From assembly GCF_016862455.1 (NCBI RefSeq), contig NZ_BOMZ01000046.1, positions 1 through 37,533 of the forward strand: a stretch of DNA of 37,533 bases, given 5' to 3'. Under the pieces are notes generated by a model. The model saw only the letters and a program-made list of their open reading frames with translations. It was not told where the DNA came from and ran no database searches. Both the position numbers and the translations under genes were made by a program. This DNA is from Actinoplanes utahensis (GTDB lineage Bacteria; Actinomycetota; Actinomycetes; Mycobacteriales; Micromonosporaceae). Shown here piece after piece: positions 21,857-30,666 of the stretch; the stretch's first letter is position 1; each line of letters opens with the position of its first letter.

Positions 21857-23751
21857 AGCAACGGTTGACGGTCGGCCAGGCCGTCGTGCGTTTCCTGGCG
21901 AACCAGTGGACCGAGCGGGACGGCGTCGAGCAGCGGGCGGTGGCCGGTTTCCTCGGCATCTTCGGGCACGGCAACGTCGCCGGGATCGGGCAGGCGCTGT
22001 TGCAGGCGCAGCGTACCGGCGAGTCCCGGCTGGGCCAGTCCGGAATGCCGTTCATCCTCGCCCGCAACGAGCAGGCGATGGTGCACACCGCCGTCGGGTA
22101 CGCCCGGATGCGCAACCGGCTGTCGACGATGGCCTGCACGGCGTCGATCGGTCCCGGTTCCACGAACATGCTCACCGGCGCGGCGCTGGCCACCGTCAAC
22201 CGGCTGCCGGTGCTGCTGCTGCCGTCGGACGTCTTCGCCACCCGGGTGGCCACCCCGGTCCTGCAGGAGCTGGAGGATCCACGGTCCGCCGACGTGTCGG
22301 TCAACGACGCGTTCCGGCCGCTGTCCCGGTTCTTCGACCGGGTCTGGCGGCCCGAGCAGCTGCCCGCGGCGCTGCTCGGGGCGATGCGGGTGCTGACGGA
22401 CCCGGCGGAGTGCGGCGCGGTCACGGTCTGCCTTCCCCAGGACGTGCAGGCCGAGGGGTACGACTACCCGGACGAACTGTTCGCGAGAAGGGTCTGGCAC
22501 GTGCCCCGGCACACCCCCGATCCGCTCGCCCTGGAGCGGGCCGCCGCCGTGATCCGGGGCGCCGCCCGGCCGCTGATCGTCGCCGGCGGGGGAGTGATCT
22601 ACTCCGAGGCGTCCGCCGCCCTGGACCGTTTCGCCCGCGAGACCGGCATCCCGGTCGCCGACACCCAGGCCGGCAAGGGCGCGCTCAACTGGGATCATCC
22701 GTGCGCGGTGGGTGGGATCGGCGCGACCGGCAGCCCGGTCGCGAACCGGCTGGCCCGGCACGCCGACGTGGTGCTCGGCGTCGGTACCCGGTACTCCGAT
22801 TTCACCACCGCCTCGCGCAGCGTGTTCCAGCGGCCGGACGTGCGGTTCGTGAACCTGAACGTGACCGGCTTCGACGCCGGGAAACTGTCGGCGCTGGCGT
22901 TGACCGGAGACGCCCGCGCGGGGCTGAGCGCGCTGCTGCCGGCGCTGCACGGCCGCCGGTTCAGCGCCGACTACCGGGAGCAGGTCGCGGCGTGGAACAG
23001 GCGCGTCGACGACGCGTACCGGGGCCGGGGAGGCAGCGGTGACCTGCCCACCCAGGCCGAGGTGATCGGGGTGGTGAACGAGGCGTGCGGAGCACGCGAC
23101 GTGGTGGTGCAGGCCGCCGGCAGCCTGCCCGGCGACCTGCAGCGGCTGTGGCGGGCCCGCGACCCGAAGCAGTACCACGTCGAGTACGGCTACTCCTGCA
23201 TGGGTTTCGAGATCGCCGGCGCCCTCGGCATCAAGCTCGCCGACCCCGGCCGCGAGGTGTTCGCCCTGGTCGGCGACGGGTCCTACCTGATGATGGCGCA
23301 GGAGATCGCCACCGCGGTCGCCGAGGGCCTGAAACTGATCGTGGTCATCGTGCAGAACCACGGGTTCGCGTCCATCGGCGGCCTGTCCGAGCAGGTCGGC
23401 TCGCAGCGGTTCGGCACCGCGTACCGGTACCGCAACCCGCGCAGCGGCGACTACGACGGCCCGCGCCTGCCGGTCGACCTGGCGATGAACGCGGAGAGCC
23501 TGGGCGCCGCGGTGATCCGCTGCCGCGGCATCGCCGACCTGGTCGAGGGCGTGAAGACGGCCCGGGACGCGGCGCGGCTCACCGTCCTGCATATCGAGAC
23601 CGGCCCGGAGCCGTCGGCGCCGTCGTCGGAGGCCTGGTGGGACGTGCCGGTCGCCGAGGTCGCCACCCTCCAGACCACCCGCGACGCACACGGCGGATAT
23701 CTCGCCGGCAAACGCGACCAGCGCCACCATCTGCGACCGGGAGGGCTCTGA
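21853..23751 (+). CDS. iolD: 3D-(3,5/4)-trihydroxycyclohexane-1,2-dione hydrolase (IolD)
   Basis: 632 residues from a GTG at 21853 that overlaps the iolB stop. It is a thiamin-diphosphate enzyme that opens the inositol-derived ring to 5-deoxy-glucuronate. The N-terminal PYR domain contains the catalytic Glu in ARNEQAMVHTAVGYAR and GPGSTNMLTGAALATVNRLPVLLLPSD. A central domain (VIRGAARPLIVAGGGVIYSEA) follows. The C-terminal PP domain has the ThDP-binding GDGSYLMMAQEIATAV and VVIVQNHGFASIGGLSEQVGSQRFG. The QVGSQRFGT and HVEYGYSCMGFEIAGALG segments are IolD-like rather than acetolactate synthase-like. The stop codon directly abuts the next ATG. Confidence 0.95.
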   Translation: MKQRLTVGQAVVRFLANQWTERDGVEQRAVAGFLGIFGHGNVAGIGQALLQAQRTGESRLGQSGMPFILARNEQAMVHTAVGYARMRNRLSTMACTASIGPGSTNMLTGAALATVNRLPVLLLPSDVFATRVATPVLQELEDPRSADVSVNDAFRPLSRFFDRVWRPEQLPAALLGAMRVLTDPAECGAVTVCLPQDVQAEGYDYPDELFARRVWHVPRHTPDPLALERAAAVIRGAARPLIVAGGGVIYSEASAALDRFARETGIPVADTQAGKGALNWDHPCAVGGIGATGSPVANRLARHADVVLGVGTRYSDFTTASRSVFQRPDVRFVNLNVTGFDAGKLSALALTGDARAGLSALLPALHGRRFSADYREQVAAWNRRVDDAYRGRGGSGDLPTQAEVIGVVNEACGARDVVVQAAGSLPGDLQRLWRARDPKQYHVEYGYSCMGFEIAGALGIKLADPGREVFALVGDGSYLMMAQEIATAVAEGLKLIVVIVQNHGFASIGGLSEQVGSQRFGTAYRYRNPRSGDYDGPRLPVDLAMNAESLGAAVIRCRGIADLVEGVKTARDAARLTVLHIETGPEPSAPSSEAWWDVPVAEVATLQTTRDAHGGYLAGKRDQRHHLRPGGL

Positions 23752-25245
23752 ATGGCCACCATCGGGCACTGGATCAACGGACGTAACACCGGCGGGAACT
23801 CGACCCGCCGCGCACCGGTGTATCAGCCGGCCACCGGCCGTCAGCTGCACGACGTGCTGCTCGCCTCGGTTCAGGACGTGGACACCGCGGTCGGCGTGGC
23901 GGCCGCGGCCTTCCCGCAGTGGAGCCAGAGCTCGCTCAGCGAGCGCACCCGGATCCTGTTCAACTTCCGGGAGCTGGTCAACGCGCACAGCGAGGAGATC
24001 GCCGAGATCGTCTCGCACGAGCACGGCAAGGTGCTCTCCGACGCGGCCGGGGAGGTGCAGCGCGGCCTCGAGGTGATCGAGTTCGCCTGCGGCATCCCGC
24101 AACTGCTGAAGGGCACCTACTCGGATCAGGCGTCGGCCGGGGTGGACGTGTTCAGCTTCCGGGAGCCGCTCGGGGTGGTCGCCGGGATCACCCCGTTCAA
24201 CTTCCCGGCCATGGTGCCGATGTGGATGCACCCGATCGCCATCGCTTGCGGCAACACCTTCGTGCTCAAACCGAGCGAGCGGGACCCGTCGTCGGCCGGG
24301 TACGTCGCCGGGCTGTGGCAGCGGGCCGGTCTGCCGGACGGCGTCTTCAACGTGGTGCACGGCGACAAGGTCGCCGTCGACGCGATCCTGGACCATCCCG
24401 GCATCGCCGCGGTGTCGTTCGTCGGGTCCACCCCGATCGCCCGGCACGTCCATCAGCGGGCCACCGCGGCGGGCAAGCGGGTGCAGGCGCTCGGCGGCGC
24501 GAAGAACCACGCGGTCGTCCTGCCGGACGCGGATCCCGGGTTCGCCGCCGAGCATCTGATCGCGTCGGCGTTCGGGTCGGCGGGCGAGCGGTGCATGGCG
24601 ATCTCCGCGGCGGTGCTGGTCGGCGAGTCGGACCGGCTGGTGGATCTGCTGGCCTTCAAGGCGGCGACGATCAAGGTGGGACCGGGACACGATCCGGCGA
24701 GCCGGATGGGACCGGTGATCACGGCGGCCGCGAAGGAACGGATCGAGAATCTGATCAGCGTGGGCGAGCGGCAGGGCGCGACGGTCGCGGCCGACGGGCG
24801 AGGGCTCAAGATCCCGGGGTACGAGGACGGCTTCTTCGTCGGCCCGACCGTGCTGGATCAGGTGACCCCGGCGATGGACGTGTACCGGGAGGAGATCTTC
24901 GGGCCGGTGCTCTCGGTGCTGCGGGTCGCCGACGTGGACGCCGCCATCGAGATGATCAACCGGAATCCGTACGGCAACGGCACCGCCGTCTTCACCGGCA
25001 GCGGGGAGGCGGCCCGCCGGTTCCAGCGCGGCGTGCACGTCGGCATGATCGGCGTCAACGTGCCGATCCCGGTGCCGATGGCGTACCACTCGTTCGGCGG
25101 CTGGAAGGACTCGCTGTTCGGGCAGAGCCCGATCTACGGCCCGGAGGGCGTCGCCTTCTACACCCGGTCGAAGGTGGTCACCCAGCGGTGGCCGTCGTCG
25201 GCGGCGTCGTCCGAGGCGTCGCTCTACTTCCCGACGGGCCGGTGA
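23752..25245 (+). CDS. mmsA: CoA-acylating methylmalonate-semialdehyde dehydrogenase (IolA/MmsA)
   Basis: 497 residues from an ATG with GGGAGGG upstream, directly abutting the iolD stop. It belongs to the aldehyde dehydrogenase superfamily: GITPFNFPAMVPMWMHPIAIACGNTFVLKPSE (cofactor region), SFVGSTPIARHVH, ALGGAKNHAVVLPDAD and catalytic Cys281 in GERCMAIS. The KNHAVVLPDAD and GERCMA motifs are specific to the MmsA/IolA branch, where the usual active-site Glu is replaced by Asn. It converts malonate semialdehyde to acetyl-CoA and CO2 at the end of inositol breakdown, and could also serve valine catabolism. It overlaps the next gene by 4 bp. Confidence 0.93.
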   Translation: MATIGHWINGRNTGGNSTRRAPVYQPATGRQLHDVLLASVQDVDTAVGVAAAAFPQWSQSSLSERTRILFNFRELVNAHSEEIAEIVSHEHGKVLSDAAGEVQRGLEVIEFACGIPQLLKGTYSDQASAGVDVFSFREPLGVVAGITPFNFPAMVPMWMHPIAIACGNTFVLKPSERDPSSAGYVAGLWQRAGLPDGVFNVVHGDKVAVDAILDHPGIAAVSFVGSTPIARHVHQRATAAGKRVQALGGAKNHAVVLPDADPGFAAEHLIASAFGSAGERCMAISAAVLVGESDRLVDLLAFKAATIKVGPGHDPASRMGPVITAAAKERIENLISVGERQGATVAADGRGLKIPGYEDGFFVGPTVLDQVTPAMDVYREEIFGPVLSVLRVADVDAAIEMINRNPYGNGTAVFTGSGEAARRFQRGVHVGMIGVNVPIPVPMAYHSFGGWKDSLFGQSPIYGPEGVAFYTRSKVVTQRWPSSAASSEASLYFPTGR

Positions 25246-26141
25246 CGGCCGTGCTGCGTCTGGGAAGCTGCCCCGACTCGTGGGGCGTCTGGTACGCCGA
25301 CGACCCCCGCCAGACCCCCTGGCAGCGGTTCCTCGACGAACTGGCCGGAGCCGGATATCGCTGGCTGGAGCTCGGGCCCTACGGCTACCTGCCGACCGAC
25401 CCGGGCCGGCTCGCCGACGAGATCGCCGCCCGCGGGCTGCGGGTGACCGGCGGGACGGTCGGCGGGGCCGGCGGTCCGCACGGCGACTTCGCGGCGGTGC
25501 TCGCCGAGACCCGGCGGGTCGCCGAGCTGACCAGGGCGGTCGGCGGCACCGAGGTGGTGTTCGTGCCGGTGCCCGGATACCGCGACGACCGCACCGGCGG
25601 ATACCTCGAAGCGGCGGAGCTCGGCGAAGGACAGTGGCGGGTGCTGCTGGCCAACAGCGAACTGCTCGGGCGGTTGCTGGCCGAGGAGTACGGGCTGGCG
25701 TTCCGCTTCCACCCGCACGCCGACTACCAGGTCGAGTATCAGCCGCAGGTGGAACGGTTCCTGGACGGCACCGATCCGCGGTTCGTGTCGCTCTGCCTGG
25801 ACGTCGGGCACCTGGCGTACCGGCGGGCGGACGTGCTGGGGCTCATCGGCAGATATCCGGAGCGGGTCGGATACGTACATCTCAAGCAGATGGACCCGGA
25901 CCTGGCCAACCGGGCCACCGCCGAGGATCTGGCCTTCGGCCAGGCGGTGGCGATGGGGGTGAGCGTGACCGCGCCCGCGGGGGTTCCGGAGTACCCGCCG
26001 CTGATCGAGGCCCTGACCGCGCTCGGGCGGGACCTGTTCGTCGTCGTCGAGCAGGACATGTACCCGTGCGACTTCGACACCCCGCTGCCGATCGCCCGCC
26101 GTACCCACTCGTACCTGACATCGCTGGGAGGTTTCGCATGA
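25242..26141 (+). CDS. TIM-barrel sugar isomerase/dehydratase, IolE-like
   Basis: 299 residues from a GTG at 25242 (the overlap GTGA with iolA); a GTG at 25251 is also possible. It has an AP-endonuclease-2/xylose-isomerase-like TIM barrel: LRLGSCPDSWGVWYADDPRQTPWQRFLDELAGAGYRWLELGPYGYLP at the start, FRFHPHADYQVEY, LCLDVGHLAYRRAD, YVHLKQMDP and FVVVEQDMYPCDF as metal-site strands. The opening and the operon position suggest inosose dehydratase (IolE), which acts before IolD. The central residues (HPHADYQVEY rather than HHHMGTxV) differ from canonical IolE as I recall it, so an IolH- or IolI-type epimerase is possible. No other IolE candidate is in the window. Confidence 0.75.
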   Translation: MTAVLRLGSCPDSWGVWYADDPRQTPWQRFLDELAGAGYRWLELGPYGYLPTDPGRLADEIAARGLRVTGGTVGGAGGPHGDFAAVLAETRRVAELTRAVGGTEVVFVPVPGYRDDRTGGYLEAAELGEGQWRVLLANSELLGRLLAEEYGLAFRFHPHADYQVEYQPQVERFLDGTDPRFVSLCLDVGHLAYRRADVLGLIGRYPERVGYVHLKQMDPDLANRATAEDLAFGQAVAMGVSVTAPAGVPEYPPLIEALTALGRDLFVVVEQDMYPCDFDTPLPIARRTHSYLTSLGGFA

Positions 26142-27073
26142 GAAGACGTGTACTCGCCGCCGGGGTCGCGACGCTGCTGCTGATCAGCGCGTGCAGTGAA
26201 GGCGGGCGGGCGGAACCGCAGCAGGCCACCGGGTACACGATCGCCTTCGTCACGCACGAGACACCGGGCGACACGTTCTGGAACATCGTGCGGTCCGGGG
26301 CCCAGCAGGCCGCCGAGGACGTCGACGTGCAGGTGCGCTTCTCCAACGACCCGGACGCCACCCGGCAGGCCGTCCTGATCCAGCAGGCCGTCGACGCGAA
26401 GGTGCAGGGCATCGCGACGACCCTGGTCACGCCGGACGCCCTCGCCGGATCGGTGAGGGCGGCCACGGCGGCCGGGATCCCGGTGGTCGGGCTGAACGCC
26501 GGCATCGAACGCTACCGGGATCTCGGCGCGCTGATGTACTTCGGCTCCGACGAGACCGTCGCCGGGACCAGTGTCGGCGAGCGGATCGCCGCGTCCGGGG
26601 CGAAGCATCCGCTGTGCGTGATCCACCAGGCCGGGTCGGTGGCGCTCGAAGCCCGCTGCGCCGGTGTCAAGAGCGCCGTGCCGGGGACGGAGAACCTTCA
26701 GGTCAACGGGGCCGACGACGCGGCCGTCACGTCGACGTTGCAGGCGAAGCTGGCCCAGGACCGGACCATCGACTACGTGGTGACGCTCGGGGCGCCGATC
26801 GCGCTCGACGCGATCCAGGCCGGCAGCACCGCGAAGATCGCCACCTTCGACCTCAACAAGGAGACGGCGGACCGCATCAAGGACGGGAAGATCGAGTTCG
26901 CGATCGATCAGCAGCCGTACGCCCAGGGCTACATGGCCGTCACGTCCCTCTACCTGTACCTGAAGAACGGCAACGACCTGGGCGGCGGCAAGGCCGTGCT
27001 GACCGGGCCGTCGTTCGTGGACAAGAGCAACATCGACACGATCCTGCCGTACGTCGAGAAGAACACCCGTTGA
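26138..27073 (+). CDS. Sugar (probably inositol) ABC transporter substrate-binding lipoprotein
   Basis: 311 residues from an ATG overlapping the previous stop (ATGA), with GGGAGG nearby. It begins with a lipoprotein signal, RRRVLAAGVATLLLISAC, with the lipid-modified Cys near residue 19. The rest is a periplasmic-binding-protein type 1 fold of the RbsB/sugar group: YTIAFVTHETPGDTFWNIVRSGAQQAAEDVDVQVRF, AVDAKVQGIATTLVTPDAL, GIPVVGLNAG and IEFAIDQQPYAQGYMAVTSLYLYL. It captures the substrate outside the membrane. The operon context predicts inositol or a related cyclitol, though binding residues cannot be confirmed by eye. Confidence 0.9.
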   Translation: MRRRVLAAGVATLLLISACSEGGRAEPQQATGYTIAFVTHETPGDTFWNIVRSGAQQAAEDVDVQVRFSNDPDATRQAVLIQQAVDAKVQGIATTLVTPDALAGSVRAATAAGIPVVGLNAGIERYRDLGALMYFGSDETVAGTSVGERIAASGAKHPLCVIHQAGSVALEARCAGVKSAVPGTENLQVNGADDAAVTSTLQAKLAQDRTIDYVVTLGAPIALDAIQAGSTAKIATFDLNKETADRIKDGKIEFAIDQQPYAQGYMAVTSLYLYLKNGNDLGGGKAVLTGPSFVDKSNIDTILPYVEKNTR

Positions 27074-28034
27074 CCCGGCGACCCGAGATCGGCGCGCTCG
27101 CCGCGGCCGGTGTCATCTTCGTGTTCTTCCTGGCCGTCGCGCCGGCGTTCCGGTCGCTCGAGTCGTTCTTCACGGTGCTCTACCAGTCGTCGACGATCGG
27201 GATCGTCGCGGTCGGCGTCGGGATGCTGATGATCGGCGGCGAGTTCGACCTGTCGGCCGGGGTGCTGGTCACCTCGGCCGGGCTGGTCAACTCGATGTTC
27301 TGCTGGTACCTCGGCGTCGACCTGTGGGCCGGCGCCGCGCTGTCGCTGCTGTTCTGCCTGGCGGTCGGCTTCCTCAACGGGTGGCTGGTGATGCGGACCG
27401 GGATTCCCAGCTTCCTGATCACCCTCGGCACGTTCTTCATCCTCCAGGGCGCGAACCTCGGCGTCACCAAACTCGTCACCGGGGCGGTGGCGAGCCCGGA
27501 CGTCAGCGCCATCGACGGGTTCCACTCGCTCGGCCTGATCTTCTCGTCGAGTTTCGAGGTCGGCCCGGTGACCGTCTGGGGGACCGTGCTGTGGTGGATC
27601 CTGTTCGTGCTGATCTCCGGCTGGATCCTGCAACGGACCCGCGGCGGCAACTGGATCCACGCGGTCGGCGGCGCGGCGGACAGCGCCCGGGCGGCGGGGG
27701 TGCCGGTGGTCCGTACCAAGATCGGGCTCTTTCTCGCGGTCTCGTTCCTGGCCTGGTTCGTCGGCATGCACAACCTGTACCGGTTCAACACGCTGCAGGC
27801 CGGCGGCGGGGTCGGCAACGAGTTCCTCTACATCATCGCCGCGGTCGTCGGCGGCACCCTGCTGACCGGCGGGTTCGGCAACGCCACCGGGATCGCCATC
27901 GGCGCGTTCCTGTTCGGCATGACCAGCCTGGGCATCGTCTACGCCGGATGGGATCCGAACTGGTTCCGGGCCTTCCTCGGCGTGATGCTGCTGGCCGCCG
28001 TCATGGTCAACCTCTACCTCAGGCGGGTGTTCCG

Positions 28035-28038
<4 letters not shown>
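27070..28038 (+). CDS. Sugar ABC transporter permease (RbsC/FrcC type)
   Basis: 322 residues if the TTG at 27070, overlapping the preceding stop as TTGA, is the start. No ATG or GTG gives a full first membrane helix, and the pattern of 4-bp overlaps in this operon supports it. It has about 9-10 hydrophobic segments, with VGVGMLMIGGEFDLSAGVLVTSAGLV (about 40-65), the family's EFDLSxG motif, PSFLITLGTFFILQGANL, and VVGGTLLTGGFGNATGIAIGAFLFGM near the C-terminus. This is the BPD_transp_2 family of monosaccharide importers. It forms the channel for the binding lipoprotein and ATPase on either side. Confidence 0.88.
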
Positions 28039-28798
<760 letters not shown>

Positions 28799-28802
<4 letters not shown>

Positions 28803-29800
28803 GCCTCTCCATCGGGGTGATCGGCACCGGCATGATCGGCCGCGAACACATCCGGCGGCTCACCACCGTGCTGTCCGGCGCACGGGTCACCGCGGTCTCC
28901 GATGTGGACGACGAACTGGCCGGGCGGGTCGCCGCCGCGATCGGCGCCCGGGTGCTGCCCGGCACGAAACTGATCACCGACCCGTCGGTGGACGCCGTGC
29001 TGATCTGCTCGTGGGGCGGCACCCACGCGGAGTACGTGCTGGCGGCGATCGCCGCCGGCAAGCCGGTCTTCTGCGAGAAACCGCTGGCCACCACGTCCGC
29101 CGCCGGCCTGCGGATCCTCGAGGCGGAATCGGCGTACGGGCGGCGCCTGGTCCAGGTCGGCTACATGCGCCGCTACGACGTGGCCTATCGGGCGCTCAAG
29201 CGGGAACTGGACCGGGGCACCATCGGGGCGCCGCTGATGATGCACTGCGCGCACCGCAACGCCCACGTCCCGTCGTTCTACACGCCCGACGACATGATCG
29301 CGGACACCGCGGTGCACGAGATCGACATGGTGCGGTGGATGTTCGGCACCGAGATCGAAGCGGTACGGGTGTTGCGTCCCCGACCCAGCAGCCACGCCGG
29401 GGAACTGCCCGACCCGCTGCTGCTCATCCTGGAACTGGCCAACGGGGTGCTCGCCGACGTGGAGATCTCGGTCAACGCGCAGTACGGCTACGACATCCGC
29501 GGCGAGATCCTCGGCGAGAGCGGGACGGCGGCGCTCGGCGAACTCAGCCCGGTCGCGGTACGGCGGACCGGGCGGCTCACCACTCCCATCCCGGCGGACT
29601 GGCGGGAACGATTCCTCGCGGCGTACGACGTCGAGCTGCGCGAATGGGTCGACACGGTCCGTGCCGGCGGCGTGGTGACGGGACCGGACGCGTGGGACGG
29701 GTACGCGGCCACGACCGTCTCGGCGGCGGCGGTGCTGGCGTTGCGTACCGGGAAGAGGGTCGAAGTCGCGATGGCGGACCGGCCGCGACTCTACCGCTGA
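28799..29800 (+). CDS. iolG: Gfo/Idh/MocA oxidoreductase, probable inositol 2-dehydrogenase
   Basis: 333 residues from a GTG overlapping the ATPase stop. The N-terminal Rossmann fold begins LSIGVIGTGMIGREHIRRL (GxGxxG near 9-14). The catalytic Lys is in VFCEKPLATT (about residue 98), and a conserved HEIDMVRWMFG segment (about 173-183) follows. The C-terminal half is the typical beta-sheet domain (ILELANGVLADVEISVNAQYGYDIRGEILGESGTAAL). The YGYDIRGEILGESGT sequence and operon position favour myo-inositol (or scyllo-inositol) dehydrogenase, the first oxidation step. The exact stereoisomer cannot be told. It is the last gene of the tightly overlapping set. Confidence 0.87.
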
Positions 29801-29823
29801 ACCGTGCGTGGCATCATCGCGTC

Positions 29824-30666
29824 ATGCCGTTGATCGAGGACGCCTGCCGGGCGATCGGCGCGGAGATCGCGCGGGATCCGCGCTATGCCCACACCAGCCA
29901 TCTGTTGGTCCGAATCGACGGCGCGACCGTTTTCGACGAGCACTACGGCGGCCCGCTGGTGGCCGACGTGTTCTCGGTGACCAAGACCGTGCTCGCCACC
30001 GTGTGCGGGATCGCCGCCCGCGACGGCGTCCTCGATCCCGCCTGGCGTCATCTGCTCACCATGACCCGCGGCGCCCGGGTCGACGACACCGACGAGGTGA
30101 CGGCCCTCCGGTCCGGGCAGGTGGCCCGGTTCGCCGCCGCCCCGCGGGAGCATCCGCCCGGCCGGGAGTTCCGGTACGACGACGGCGCGTTCCACCTGCT
30201 CTCCGCGCATCTGGCCGAAGCCCTGGGCGGATCCGTCGCCGACTACGCCGCCGCGCGTCTCTTCCACCCGCTGGGCATCCGGGACGCCGAGTGGCCGGCC
30301 GATCCGGACGGTGTCACCTACGGCTTCGCCCATCTGCGGCTGTCCGCGGCATCGCTCGGCCGGCTCGCCGAGGAGTGGCGCCGGCCGTCCCTGATGGACC
30401 CGGCGTTCGCGGCCGCGATGATGCGGGCGCACACCCCCGGCGGCCCACCGGAAGGACTGCCCTACGGGTACGGCGTCTGGATCGGCGACGGGTACGTGAT
30501 GGCCGGTGGCTGGGCCGGGCAGCACGTGATCGTGCTGCCCGGCGCCGTCGTGGTCACCACCGGCGATCCCGGTTTCACCCTGGGACCGCCGCCGGCCGAC
30601 CGGCTGCCACCGGACTGGCGGCCGGCGCTCGACCTGGTCCGGCGGCATCTGCTGCCGCTGCTCTGA
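29824..30666 (+). CDS. Serine hydrolase, beta-lactamase/penicillin-binding-protein family
   Basis: 280 residues from the ATG at 29824, 23 bases past the iolG stop. The catalytic SxxK motif is SVTK (51-54), followed by the helix TVLATVCGIAARDG. The second motif, normally YxN or YSN, appears as RYDDGAFHLLS with Tyr118 followed by Asp-Asp. The third is replaced by AGGWAGQHVIVLP near the C-terminus, typical of the class-C-like esterase group (often HGGWGGQ). There is no signal peptide, so it is probably a cytosolic esterase, amidase or peptidase rather than a resistance enzyme. It could be co-transcribed with the iol operon. Its stop codon touches the peroxidase stop on the other strand. Confidence 0.85.
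   Translation: MPLIEDACRAIGAEIARDPRYAHTSHLLVRIDGATVFDEHYGGPLVADVFSVTKTVLATVCGIAARDGVLDPAWRHLLTMTRGARVDDTDEVTALRSGQVARFAAAPREHPPGREFRYDDGAFHLLSAHLAEALGGSVADYAAARLFHPLGIRDAEWPADPDGVTYGFAHLRLSAASLGRLAEEWRRPSLMDPAFAAAMMRAHTPGGPPEGLPYGYGVWIGDGYVMAGGWAGQHVIVLPGAVVVTTGDPGFTLGPPPADRLPPDWRPALDLVRRHLLPLL

Noticed and set aside
21709..25089. A very long open frame on the minus strand opposite iolB, iolD and iolA
   Set aside because: It is a mirror effect of high-GC codon bias in the plus-strand genes. The predicted protein is rich in Arg, Gly and His with no domain, and the opposite strand has well-recognised enzymes.
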